This document shows positions 35,490-48,040 of a stretch of 64,000 bases of DNA, one piece after another. The stretch comes from Paraphysomonas bandaiensis. Its lineage: Eukaryota; Chrysophyceae. A program made the position numbers and the translations under genes. Each line of letters begins with the position of its first letter. Positions within the stretch are counted from its first letter, which is position 1. The DNA lies in the NCBI GenBank assembly GCA_965644295.1, contig CBFFRP010000242.1, positions 62,001 to 126,000 on the forward strand, given 5' to 3'. The notes under the pieces are model-generated. The model was not told the origin of the DNA. It ran no database searches and worked only from the letters and a program-made list of their open reading frames with translations.

Positions 35490-35704
35490 TACAAGACTTA
35501 GATACTTAGACAATTATTGTGTGATGTGCTTCTCTTCGCTGTAAGTTGATGTGAGGTAAATGTATTCTACTCTGCTGTTGTTATTCTCACTGCCTCTATA
35601 TGGATGCTATCTATTGATGTGGACAAGCAAGATCTCCTGTACACAGATGTCCGTACTGTACATACAGAGTACAAATATACTACAGCGAGTGGAGCAGTAT
35701 TTTA

Positions 35705-35755
35705 TGTGTATGTACGTATGTATGTATGTATGTATGTACATATGTATGTATGTAC

Positions 35756-35786
<31 letters not shown>

Positions 35787-35796
35787 TGTACATATG
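35705..35796. repeat. TATG/TACA microsatellite
   Basis: Long, nearly perfect (TATG)n interrupted by TACA steps, in the upstream region of the CDPK gene. It creates an artificial Met/Tyr/Val/Cys frame. Confidence 0.9.
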
Positions 35797-36085
35797 TACT
35801 GTTGCCAGAGATTTCTAAAATATCACCATATACGAAGTAGTAGGTATATCCCTCCGTATGATTGGTGTACAGGTACACAGACTACTGATAATGAAGAAGA
35901 AAGTTTATATAATGGATTCAGATCACTTCGACTTCACATATAGTGAAGTTCAACAGTATGTCTACACTATGACAAGTTACCATATCGACATGATTATTCT
36001 GTATAATTACAGTACTTTATATATATGTATGAAATGACTGGAAATATACGTATGAGATTACTACCAAGAGATTAGTTTAATAACT

Positions 36086-38327
36086 ATGATTGCTGTAGGT
36101 CTTGTAATTGTTTTTTGTATTATTGGTTTAATACTTATTACCATCATATCACTTGTATGTACACGTGTTAGAAAATGGTTTCAACAAAGTAAATACGATA
36201 CTCTTAATCATAACGCATCCCTATCAGGGAATCTAGTAAGAGAAGTACAAGGATCATTATTAGAACATTACAAATTATCGAAAACATTACTAGGAAGAGG
36301 AGCAAGTGCAGAGTGTTATATTGGTACTCATATTGAGTCCAGGCGACAATATGCCATAAAGATGATTGACACTCGAGATGAGAAAGTATTGAAGTTCTAT
36401 GAGAAAGAGATTCAGATTCTAAAAGATCTTGAACATTTAAATATCATTCGTTTGTATGAAGTATACCGTACACTGCATTCATTACATTTTGTTATGGAAC
36501 TTTGTGTTGGAGGGCATCTTGGAGAGGCACTTGCTTTGCAAAGTGAAGGTCGATTCGATGAAGTTGTCGCGCAGTCATATATTGCCCAACTTGTAGGGGC
36601 AGTGGCTCACTGTCATTCTCGCGGAATTTGTCATAGAGATATTAAACTTCAAAATATACTCTTGGAATCACGCTCTCGGGATGCTCAGATAAAATTAATC
36701 GATTTTGGCAACTCTAAGATGTTTAAACCTGGTGCTGAACCGCGTGCCATTTTCACCAAAATGGCAGGTACCACATATACCATGGCACCTGAGGTGAGAG
36801 GATGTTATAGTTTTTGAAGAGTTTAAGATTTGTTAATGGCACACATGTACTGCAGATTTTCAAGGGCCAGTATGATGAGCGCTGTGATATATGGAGCATA
36901 GGAGTTGTGGCCTATATTCTTCTCAGTGGACGGAGACCCTTTGAGAGTATCGACATTCCTAATCAGCCTGACGCAGGCAAGTCGTCGTTGGTGGCAAATA
37001 TTCTCATGGGCCGATACGACTTTCATCATTACACCTGGGACAGAGTAGGTGACGAAAGCATACAATTCACTCAGTTGTGCCTGACAATGGATTATAATTC
37101 TCGCCCTTCCGCTGCGGAGCTTCAAAAGAATCCCTGGTGCTCTCCGGGCGTAGCGATAAACACAGTGTTGACGGAATCCACCGCAAAGGTTCTTAAGCGT
37201 CGACTCTCTCGGGCCTCATCAACAGGTTTGGGCCGGACATCTATGATTGCGGTTGCTTTTTCGATGCCACCTCAAAAAGCGCGAGAGCTGCGGTCTCTGT
37301 TTCAGCAGATAGATGTGGATGGGAGTGGACAGGTAGACAGGGAAGAATTTAAGGTTGCAGTACAATCGACTGACCCGAATATGGCTGTGGAAGATATCAA
37401 CGTCCTCTTTGATGCAATTGATCAAGACGGAAACGGACAGATTAGCTTCCTTGAATTTGTGGCAGCGCTGCTTGATCCCCGTGAAGTTGACATTAATGAA
37501 GTTAACCAAGTATTATTCTCTATCTGTGTAATGTTTCTAAATCAAGTAATTTACATTGTGTGTAGGCCTTTCGACTGTTGGACCTGGATAATAAGGGTTA
37601 TATCACACACGACGACCTGTACCGGCTATTATCGACTAACTGCGAGAGTGGCTCGTCCGACGCGTGCTCTGGTCCTCATTTATCCCAGGCTTCGTCAACT
37701 GCTAGATCTAACAGCTTCATGGGATTCCGACAAGGACGGGGATCGTTTGATAAAGTATCTCCGTCAAGGGAGCTAAAACGTTCAGACACTTGGCAGGTAT
37801 CAACTCGACCAGCCTCTGGGCACAGAGAGACTCCTGCAGGGAATATTTCTCTCCCAACTTCTGAAAACGAATTGACGAAAGAACATAGAAAATTGAGACT
37901 CAAGGCGAAGGTAAGACATCTCGTGTAGCTGCGAGCTCGTTAACACACTTTATTTACTATACAGGTGAGGGCCATAATTGAACATGCTGATCAAAATGGG
38001 GACGGGAAAATTAGGTATCTCAGAATATTCAGAGATATTAATTCGTTTCATTTGATATTTTTCAGTTATGCGGAATTCGTTCTCGCTATGGCAACTGATA
38101 CTTCTAACGCGACGACAGCTCCGAACACCCGTTCGTCCAATAACAGGCGGAGCTTTAACTCTGATGAGTCTAGACCAATCAGATCGTCAAATTCAGGAGA
38201 AATGTTTGACAATATGATGCCCTCATTGAATGCGTTACGGACAAGTCTGTCGACACTGCTACATGTCGGCAAGAACTATTCTGTAAGTACTGTGATGCCA
38301 GATGATAAGTTCATCGAAAACGTGTAG
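36086..38327 (+). CDS. Calcium-dependent protein kinase with N-terminal membrane helix
   Basis: Five exons: 36086-36793, 36856-37509, 37566-37910, 37965-38014, 38066-38327. They sum to 2019 nt, giving 672 aa. Residues 3-25 (AVGLVIVFCIIGLILITIIS) form a transmembrane helix followed by basic residues, in place of the usual N-myristoylation site. The kinase domain (about 63-335) is complete: LLGRGASAEC, catalytic AIKMID Lys, CHRDIKLQN, LIDFGNS, MAPE. The calmodulin-like part has EF1 DVDGSGQVDREE and EF2 DQDGNGQISFLE, both canonical. EF3 (DLDNKGYITHDD) is weakened at positions 5 and 7. A Ser-rich insert of about 90 residues separates it from EF4, DQNGDGKISYAE. It would phosphorylate Ser/Thr when calcium rises, tethered at a membrane. 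GTAAGT at 38284 is a strong donor and suggests an alternative, shorter C-terminus. Confidence 0.93.
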
Positions 38328-40034
38328 TAAAGATTCGTACTTACTTCTTCTGTGGGTTTCACGTACACTTGTTTACCAAGCGTTTTGTGCCATGCCGCGA
38401 TGAGAGCTGTATATATATGATGCAATAAAGGCTTTTCTATGGTATATTGCATATTTTTATATGTGTATATTTTTGAACTTGCCATGTTTGTGTTGGATCG
38501 CTTTGATCATATGTCAATACAGATTAGCCCACTAGTTTCCTTTAAATATTTCTCTATTTTATAAACCTCGATACTATAAAACTATTAAAAAATACGTTTT
38601 ATGCTCACCTCAGTCAGTGAAAACTAAGTATATGGGAAGTACTTATAGGTATAAGCGAAAACTTAGAATGTGGCTGCTTCCTGCTTGATTGAACTGTAGC
38701 GCTCTCTGTGTTTTCATGTCATTGAAGTATTTTTATAGGAGTAGAAATATAGCAACATATCTCGGTCAAGAACTACTAGTGCTCACGGCCCAATTTTTCT
38801 ATGGTATATTATTTATTCTACTATACCCTATCGGACTTCAACGTAATATAAAAAACTTTAGTAAAATATTTCATGCTCAACAAAGTTCTCTCTTTGAACA
38901 AGCACGGATAGATGTGTCTACACGGTTCTTAGAATTTTAGATAAAATCATGTGAGGTTCTAAAGAAACTGATATAAATGTATCCAAAAGCATTGACTGTG
39001 TTTTCTGGACCTAACCAAATACTATCGAATGTTAATATCCCCCTCGAATTAAGACATTAATAGCCATTCTTCACCCACGGTTCTAAATACAGTTGCATAT
39101 CTGTGATGTAGAGTATTGTAGTGATGCTATGAAATAAGTTATACCCGCGGTTTTACTGTATGTTAGTGTATACACCCTTTCAAAGTACAATAGTCAGCAC
39201 AACTTTACGATCCTGCAGCAGTTTCGACATATACGACCCTTGTCAGTAGACGCGTAGAGGTATATTGTGAAACGCTGTGATATAAGTGTTGCGGTGTCAA
39301 GCATCGGATACTGGTGATTTTTGAGTGGTATTGGAGTTAATACTGTGATTATGAGTGTGGACTATCGTGGACAGATAGATATCCGTATCGGCAGGCAGCA
39401 TCTTTTTTTCGTAAATATATTGAAGCAAAATTTCTCTATAGTACTGCAACACAACTACGACTGGAATACAGATAATTGTTGTCTCAATATATGAGGCATT
39501 TTTGAACAAAAATATACAAAGGATACAAATATGTCTAGATATACCTACATGCTGCTGCTGTCCGCCATATATATAAGAATGTAATACAACGTATAGAACA
39601 GTGTAGGGTATACCAGCAGCAGGCAGCAGTCTACAGACAGTTGAGTATGTACAATATATATGAACATACAGAGTACAGTGAACAGCGCACAGCAGTATCA
39701 TTTGAGATTTTTGAAAAAAAAACAGTTAAGTTATTCCATATCTAACTATCGCACAAACACAACTACTCATAGTGGTAGAACAGTACAGCACAGTACAGTA
39801 TAGTATGTAAGTATAGAACCATATCGTACAATAGAAATAAACGTTGATCACTTCAGAACATTAAACAGGAAGACAATTATAGCATACAGCTAAAGATTAC
39901 ACACAGGAATCACAAGTTAGTGTGTATAGTTCATTAATCATATCTATTCTTTCACTGTATTATTAGACGATATATACTCAGTGGCTTTCATTATATTAAA
40001 GGGTCTCATAAACGTATTCTATCACTACAATTGA
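38328..40034. other. Intergenic, no gene supported
   Basis: AT-rich. Frames at 38689-38940 (plus) and 39297-39701 (minus) are hydrophobic or Tyr/Cys-rich and lack motifs, so I do not call them genes. ACAGTACAG-type repeats lie at about 39778-39800. Confidence 0.35.
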
Positions 40035-43000
40035 ATGGATCGAAGATATTCCTCACCGTATCGTGGTCACAGTAGTTCAGAGCCTAATTTTTCTGATATT
40101 TTAAATCGAACTCGTCAAAATATCAGTCGCATATCTCACAGATACTCTTCAGATACATTCGATCCGTCGCCATACTCACAGTCTACGTATGTTTATTGTA
40201 GTAATGAATAGTGAAGATGTATGACTTTGTATTTAGACGATATGCAGTAGCGACAAGGGATAGTCATGATGGAGATGCTGTCAAAAGTGACAGACAGCAG
40301 CCGGTGAAGGTTAGCACACCATTGGCCCAATCACATGAAAACATGCAGCTCGTCGCCAATAAAGTGGAATCAAGTACAATCGATGATATATTGGACCGTC
40401 TATCTTATATTGAGAGAGAGAATGAAAAAAGAAGTAAATTTGATGATCGTTTATCCAGAGTAGAGAGCTCATTGGAGAACCTACAATCAACGGTAAGTAA
40501 GCAGTGTCATATATATATCATATTAAGTGCAGTAGAACAGTAATTGTGCTGTTTTCGTTGTTATTTATCTTCGATATATACGCGTAATGTAGAATAACTT
40601 TGTCGGAATTTTTCTTCTTTTCTCGTGGATTTCGTATATTCATTTTATGTATGTTGCATATAGATCGATAATCTCGTTGCGGAGTCCAAAGAAACACGAA
40701 GGGAAATGGCACGGTTCTCAACTCAAATAAACAGTCATAGCACAGCTATAGAAGTTCTACAACATGACGTGGATTCCCGTAGAAGGTACTATGATATATA
40801 TTATGTGATAAAGAAATAAGTTGCTATTGCACTTTCAATTTTCGTATGTAATTGGAATATAATTTGAACCGTTTATGTGACCATATTGTTTGTAGCACAA
40901 TATCGAAATTCGACTCCTGGGTGCGACAGGGAGAACAGTGGAGAACTGATATTGAAGGACAGTTATCTGACATAGCAGCCAATAATAAGTACGTAAAAAA
41001 ATCTGTGAACTACACTTATAGCAATACTGGAACAGTGCATTACAACTAGTGTGCATGTTATGGCGATGTTGGCTTATATTGTTAATGACATAAAAAACGA
41101 CGATGTGATAGGACGCTGTGTATTCGATTCGATGTCTTTTTTATACTTTGTTAATATTTTTGTAGAATGGTCAAAAGAGTACTTGCTGAAAATAAGGTAA
41201 CTAAGCCTTTCAATTTTGACGTGTTTAATATTTCATTCACAGTCTACATTATCGGAGCGTGTGACAAAAGACGATCTGGAAAACCTTAGAGATAGGGTTA
41301 ATGTAAGACTTATTATTTTTAGCTGCTTTTGGGTGAATTGTTTGAGTGTTGGTTACATGTACTTGCCTCGTCTGCATGCAGTATTGATATTTTGTGCAGA
41401 TATCTACTCAGCAGACCGTTGCAGCATCTCTAGCGGCATGGCATGACAAGGTTGAGTTGAGCGTGCGACAACTGGAAAGACAGGTGGCAGCTATTCGCTT
41501 AGGTACAACAATATCTGATTCAGCAACTGGAGGATCTCTGACTGACGAAGAGGTAATTCGTTGCTTTACCGAAACTTTAATTTATTGATAAATGTACCAC
41601 AGGTCAAAAAAGCGTTGATGACACAGCAACCTTCAGAACTCTTGCTTAAAGGAGTCGTATCTTCGGAAGTCCGGTCTATGGAGACGGACTTAGAAAACAA
41701 GGTGCGCGCAAAACTATATAATATTTCCTTATATAATTCATACACACTGAGTTTTCTAAAGTTATGTATTTTTGGGTGTCTCAGCATCATATATGCTCCA
41801 CAATGTTTGAATATATTTTTTCATCTCTACCCCTCAGATTCAGTTGCATATGATGGCCAATCTTCGCTCTCATGTGTATGAAGCGAACAAAGAAGCCAAG
41901 GATGACCTGAAACAATATTTGAAACAGCTGGTTTCTCATATGGGTGGGATAATGCAAGAAGGTGTCATTAGTGTGTCTAAAGAAGTAGGGGAGACCAAAG
42001 ACGGTGACTTTGATTCCGAGACTGCATTAGCCATTGCGCGTCATAATGCTATGGTCAAAGAGAAGGACCGTGAGTTTAGAAATATGGTTGATAGGTGCGT
42101 CTTTCGAGTTCATTGTTCCCTCTTGTTTGACAACTTTTTGAGTGCCTTGGGGAGATAGTGTGTGGTTTTATTTATTTAATGTATGCGTAGGCTTGAGGAC
42201 TTGTCATCAGTGATCATATCCATTCAAGAATCTATGGAAGCTAAAGAAAAGACTTCTACTATCGAGTATCGTGCTCTGGAGCGTAAATTGGAAGAGTGTG
42301 TCAGCATGTCATCTGCATATGTCAGTACCATTCAAAATCGCGCGTCTGATTTAGAGAGATATGTTCAGGACAGTGAGAACAACCAAAAGATTCGGTACGT
42401 CAACTTTATGTATTCGTGATAGAAAACTTGTCCTTAAAATTGCTATTATATACATAGGCACAGTCAATTGCGCGATGAAATGTTAGATAGAATGACTGAA
42501 ATTAGTCAAATGACATCAACTGAACGTGCTGAACTTGAAAAACGAATGATCGTTGTAGAGAAGGTTGTGGAATCCGTTGTGGATAGAGTGGATATGTCAA
42601 AGAATGTATTTGATGGTCTATTTGCTGCATCGCCAGAAATTAAGCGCTTCCAGACTTCTGCTGTAAAATTGGAGGGTTTGTTGGTGGAATTCACATCACT
42701 ACGGTACGTATACAACTGCACATTGGACAGTATTTGATAAACTTCGTATCTAGGAGCGATGTGCGTGAGCTTGAGTCCAGCGTTGGTAAAGTTCAAGGAA
42801 CCGTTGCGAAAAAAGACGAGGTAGTGTTATACTCTGTGAAACTCACTATTTTTATTTCTATTACCAGATATCCGAGCTTCGAGAAAGGTTATCTCATGTT
42901 GAACCACTTGGAAGACAGGTATTCGTCTGAAACTCAAATTACGATATGCCATTTACCACTTTTGTCATTGTTTGCTACTTTAGGTAGATGAGCTTTCAGT

Positions 43001-46000
43001 TGCACAGCAGAAAATTCAGGATGAAGTTTTTTCTGCTAAGAGCTCGCTTGTATCTGTCAACTCTGCTGTTGATACCTTGAAAACAAATTATTTAACTACT
43101 ACGGAACGAATATCTAAAACTGAATCTACTATTTCTAATCTATCGCGCGAAATGAGAGAAGCTAATGATGCCTTGGACCGCAAGCTTTCATCCAAGATAA
43201 TGACTTGCGAGGAAACAGTTCACACGAATAATTCCTCCCTACAGAACAGTATTCAACAAATTCATTCTAGCATTTCATCTGTATCGTCGAACTTAAGTAC
43301 AACAACGGGCTCAGTTAGTGTATTACAAGAAAAGGTAGAAACACTACAGTCCACTGCGAAGGAACACCGCACCATGATATCGAAAAATGAAATGGCTATA
43401 CTTCATAATCAAAAGGAATTGAATAATATCCAGCATCAAGTATCAAAAGTTCAAATGGAGACGGAGAGCAAAACAGCAGGTAAATAAATGATATTACGAA
43501 ATAGCTGAAGATTAATTTGGGTGCACTTTTCCAGGAATAAAGGATTTAAAGAAACAGATTTCTAATATTGATGATCGGGTTGAAGTTATTAGAGTGAGTG
43601 AAATCTAGTGCTTATATATGTTGCAGTTTTTAGTGTAAGTTTGTTTAGGGAAAACAAGAGGAGATGACATCGTCGAACCAACAGCTGACCCAGCAAAAGC
43701 TTGATGATCGATTTTCCACTCGTACAAGCAGTCATACCTATAGTCAGGAGCGTCTTACAAAGTCTTCGCGTCCAATGTCGTTACCGTTTAAAACAGAGAG
43801 TCAAGATTCAGCCCCTGAGAGTTGGGGGCATTCGTTGATGGATACAAGAGGCCATACTTCCGATGTTGCCACTTTGGAAGGTGATCATTCTTTAAACATT
43901 CCTTCTGGTGGTAATACAAACAAAAAAACAGTTAGTGAGGCAAGCCCTCCAATGTCAAAGAGAAATATCAGTGATAGCAGTTTTGATATTCCATCTTTAG
44001 AAGGAGATAGTGAGAAAAGTACGTCAGTGAAAAGTCATTCTCCCAGTAGAACTATTGGAAGCACTGATAGCTCCCCTCATAGCATACGAGTTGCTGGTGA
44101 TAGCGGGTTTGATGTTTCCACACTAGGAGATGAAAGGAGCGCCAATATTGTAGAGCCTTTAGATACAGTCGGAAGTCAAATATCTGGGAAAAGGAGCCCT
44201 TTAGTGAAGTCACAGAATACTAGTGATAGCAGCTTTTACATTCCAACTCTTGGAGGTGATGACAACAGCACTGTTGACTCTCCGGGTAAACAGCCACTCT
44301 CCAAGGAATCGAATGATGTCAGTGACTCAAGTTTTAATATTCCAACACTTGATGCTAATGCTGATATGCAATTTCATTCCTCTGCGGAGTCATCTCCACA
44401 AAAAGTTACATCGCAAACAAGTGTTACAGATAAGGATTACACCCGTGATGTGTATGACTCAGATTCGAGTGCGGCTTCAACGCCAACGAAGTCTCATTTG
44501 CACTCGCCGGCTGCGAGTGGTCCGTTTAAGCAAAAATCTCCTGAGATTAGCAACGATAATGACGGAGTGATGCAGTTTGATGATCTCTCATCTGCGGGGT
44601 CTACTCCTCTCAAGCCTTCTCATCCCACTAAACCTATAACAAGTGGTACTGACTTTATGTCCAATCTGGAGAACAGCTTTGATGATAGTATGGATGCTTC
44701 AGCATTCTCACCATTAAAGAGTGATTCAGCTGCAGTTGATGTCTACAAGAATGATTCACGTGTAGAACCCCATCGTAATTCTTTTCCCAGCTCGCCAGGC
44801 CGAATTGAGTCACCGGTGACATCGCCTCGACGTGATGACAGTGTCGATGACATAAATACATCAGAAGATAACAAGGTGTTGAGTTTTTCGATGGTATCAA
44901 GTGCGGACGAGAGGAATAAAGTAATAAGCAGTGATGACAGTGACACTGATCCTCACCATCATACAGAACCTCGGATGCTAAGACCCAGCCCTTCGGGTAG
45001 CGAATCTAACTCTGTAAAAAGTATAGAAAGTATAGAGTCTGATGTGAGAATGACAGACATGTCAGAAGTACGCGGGACAGCCTCTGCTAACACTAGTAAC
45101 GTTAAATTAGAAAAAACTGAACCGATTACCATGGTCGATTCACTCCAGTCATCTAACGATATTTCCAACAATAACATAGATGATGGCAGTGATTGGGACG
45201 ATGATAGTGACGATAATGACGACGACACAGTACCGGAGATATCCCAGAAATCTGAATCAGATGATGAAGTTGGTTATAAATCATCTAGCAAAGCAATATC
45301 GTCAAGTAGTGAGAGTGATATCGATGAGAACGATGAGCAGTTAATGTCTGGAAATAAATCCCCGAGATCTTCACCTATTAAAGAGTCAAACCCTGATGAA
45401 AAGCCTATGGATTTATCAGGTTTATCCATTAGGTATGTCGTTAGCACATTTCATCCTTGTTTTTTTAATGAGTATAATGTAGGGAGAGACTACAATTTCG
45501 CCGAGAAGCTCTCCGGAAGGAGCGCGAGGGTGAACGTGCTCCAGTTTCATCCTTCACATCTGCCGTAGCTACGAATGCGGATGTAGATGCTAATGCACCT
45601 AGTGATAGCGATGAATCAGTCGACATTGGTGACATTTCGTTTTCGTCATCGGAGTCCTCTCAAGAGAATTCACCCCAGAAAGCTGATATTGTCAAACCTG
45701 GAATGTCCTCAGCGACGCAACATGCTACCAATACCACTGAGCGAGATAAATCATTTGATAGTGATATTTCTACTGATGATACGAATCAAAAGTCTACTAT
45801 TACTTCAGCACAACCTTCACTGTCGACAACTTCTCAAGATTCTAGGGCTCAACCATTTGGTGCGGTGGTAACTAAGAAATATGGTGTCAGAAGTTTTGAA
45901 TCTGATGAAGATGAGGAAGACGAAGTAATTGGTAAGAGTGCCGATGACGACCAAGGTGACGATATGGTGATGAGCTTTGGAGACGATGACTTTGATGATG

Positions 46001-46008
46001 AATTTTGA
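40035..46008 (+). CDS. Large coiled-coil protein with acidic repeat tail
   Basis: Seventeen exons: 40035-40186, 40237-40492, 40664-40785, 40896-40988, 41166-41196, 41243-41302, 41400-41552, 41603-41701, 41838-42094, 42191-42394, 42458-42703, 42754-42820, 42868-42918, 42984-43479, 43535-43593, 43649-45432, 45483-46008. They sum to 4656 nt, giving 1551 aa. Residues from about 90 to 780 are heptad-rich coiled coil (for example ILDRLSYIERENEKRSKF and LQEKVETLQSTAKEH). After residue 783 comes a disordered Ser/Asp-rich tail. It carries five copies of a motif like SDSSFDIPSLEGD, starting at codons near 43859, 43970, 44096, 44222 and 44321. Near the end, ERLQFRREALRKEREGE is a charged helix, and the tail finishes in a strongly acidic FGDDDFDDEF. 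I recognise no family. The shape suggests a structural or scaffold protein, for example cytoskeletal, centrosomal or ciliary, as an inference only. Confidence 0.82.
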
Positions 46009-47010
46009 GACGTTGTACAGCCACGTATGCTGTCGTTATAACGGATGTAATAACATAAACTACCAGTATTGCATTATAGTATGTAATGCAGCAAATATGA
46101 CTAAATAATTATAATTGATTTTGTTGGATATGTTTATATTCAATTCTGAACTACTATATGTAGAAGCACTATGAGTTACCCATTTAATATATAGTTTAAA
46201 TGTGCAATGTAAAATCTAGTGAATTGGCTGGAACGTATATCTTCATTTACTGTTAGGTATCGTACCAAAGTCTCAGATACAAACTATTACGGCGGCTGTT
46301 CACTTTATAAGAGAAAAGAAAGTTTATTATTTTGGTAAGTGGATTTGAAGTTTTCAGATAAGTACATGTAATATAAGGAATGTCTCTCCGACATATCCAG
46401 TGGGTATCAGCACCCCATAAAACTGTCAAAGTTAGGTTTTATGTCTCATTAAGTAGAAAGCAGTTAAAATGTGCCGAGTTCATCTATAAATTATGAAAGA
46501 ATAACACATACAAACCATTCATCATTATAGTAATCACATGAAGATATCGCTTATCAGCTCTACTCTTCCACTGCACCGCACTGCACACATACATTATGAA
46601 CAATTCTCTAACGACAGTTTCCATTTACTCCGCATATCAATCTTCCTCTGCTGAAGATAGCAGTGTGTGTCTCATATGATACGTATAGTTAATAGCCTAT
46701 ACAGCACGTGACAATCAATCTGTGTGATACATATTTTACATGCGCTCCATATCATATGCTCTATATGAGCCTGTTATGCTGTTGGGCCACTAATTATAGT
46801 GAGACAAAAGACAAAAAGACAGAAGACATTTTTTCGGGAAAAATGTCTTCTGAGCATGAAAAGCTGAAGTTATAGGAGGACAAAAGACAGAAATCCGTCG
46901 AAAGACAAAATGTCTTTTTGTCTTCAAGGACAGAAATCGAGAGTGGAAGACATTTTTACACAATAGAGCTTCGTTAATAGTTATACACCTGATAAACAGC
47001 ACCAGGCGCA
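46009..47010. other. Intergenic with perfect hairpins
   Basis: At 46821-46851 a perfect 13-bp inverted repeat (AGAAGACATTTTT and its complement) closes a 5-nt loop. At 46900-46925 a second one (GAAAGACAAAA) follows. Both sit in a purine-rich tract of repeated GACAAAAGACAGAA words (46797-46960). Function unknown. No gene on either strand. Confidence 0.5.
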
Positions 47011-47655
47011 ATGATTTATAGTCTCAAGCATTGGCAGAAGCTTGCCATTGCTTTGGCAGGCATGGAGACCCATGGTGTCAAGACCACGACGGTAACAGAG
47101 CTTGGAGAAATATGTCTGAGAAACTTCTTACGACACGCCGCACTCCTGGTCAACAATGAAAGCACTGACATCTACATCAGTGAAACTTTATCCCTGGCCG
47201 AGTATATTCCGGCAGGAACCATAATTATTGATCAGATTGTGAAAGGTGAAACCATACACATATACATACATGCATATATGAACTCTTAGGAATAAGCTCT
47301 GAAACTATTTGGCGACACTGGAAAGAAATAATGAGTTCACTCCAGATTTTGTTAGCCTTTTGAATAAGGTAAGGTATATATATCTTCTAATGTTATTCAA
47401 TAGTAATATTTCTTGCAGGACGGAACAATGCCGTCAGGCGTGCAGATGAGAGAGTTGCACATCAAGACGTTGGAGCTCTCCTGGAATCGTAAAGAAGCTG
47501 AAATGATTAAAAGGAGTGCTAGCACAACTCTTGAAGGGGAGGACAATGAAACTGACAGCAACGCCAAGCCGTTCGACCCCGATGGTATTATCTTGGTCCG
47601 ATTGATTTGGTCTAACCAGCTGGGGAACATTGTTGGGAAAAGTCCCAAAATGTAA
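47011..47655 (+). pseudogene. Unknown gene, apparently frame-broken
   Basis: Exon A (47011-47245) encodes LKHWQKLAIALAGMETHGVK, ELGEICLRNFLRHAALLV and SLAEYIPAGTIIIDQIVK, and ends at a GTGAAA donor. A final exon (47420-47655, after CTTGCAG) encodes MPSGVQMRELHIKTLELSWN and ends IVGKSPKM. The exon between them (ending at 47368 before GTAAGG) reads LATLERNNEFTPDFVSLLNK in frame with the last exon. Upstream, that frame meets TGA at 47300-47302 before any acceptor, so exon A cannot be joined to it in phase. It may be a pseudogene, use a non-canonical acceptor, or contain a sequence error. No family recognised. Confidence 0.45.
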
Positions 47656-47785
47656 CTCAAAATCAAGAAGTTTTAGATATAAAATAGCAGAACAAAATGC
47701 AAAAAAAAGAGTGATCCCGGCCGGAATCGAACCGGCGACCTTTTCGGTGTAAGCGAAACGTGATAACCGCTACACCACGGAACCA
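47641..47785. repeat. Segmental duplication, first copy
   Basis: About 145 bp, matching 48041-48185 at a 400-bp offset with scattered substitutions. It holds the last codons and stop of the upstream gene, its 3' end, and a complete tRNA-Val gene. Confidence 0.85.
47712..47784 (-). tRNA. tRNA-Val (anticodon TAC)
   Basis: 73-nt cloverleaf on the minus strand. The acceptor stem is GGTTCCG/CGGGATC with two G-T pairs, the D arm GTGTAGCGGTTATCAC, and the anticodon loop CTTACAC between TTTCG and CGAAA. The variable loop is AGGTC, and the T arm GCCGG-TTCGATT-CCGGC. The discriminator is A. Box A and box B internal promoters (TGTAGCGG, GGTTCGATTCC) are intact, and a T-run terminator follows at once on the minus strand. 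No intron. Confidence 0.96.
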
Positions 47786-48040
47786 AGACAGTGGGAACTG
47801 CAGAGACACATCACATTCTTGACAGAAGAATATATATATCCAATATAATTAACAACCAATGATTGCCATGTCGCCATCCGATCGCCCATCACCTCACGCC
47901 GTCTACTTCGTACGATGTACAACGCATATAGATATATCTGTATATTGTACACATAGCAGGAATAAAGTGTACAGATACTTCTGAATTCTATGCAAGCTAT
48001 TTATTGGCATAAAGCACATCCGAGTGTAAAACGTATAAAA

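Noticed and set aside
35560-35943. 127-codon frame rich in Met/Tyr/Val/Cys
   Set aside because: It is the translation of a TATG/TACA microsatellite, with no splice or domain support.
39297-39701. 134-codon minus-strand frame
   Set aside because: Composition is Tyr/Ile/Cys-heavy as expected from AT-rich non-coding sequence; no motif, and no signs of spliced extension.
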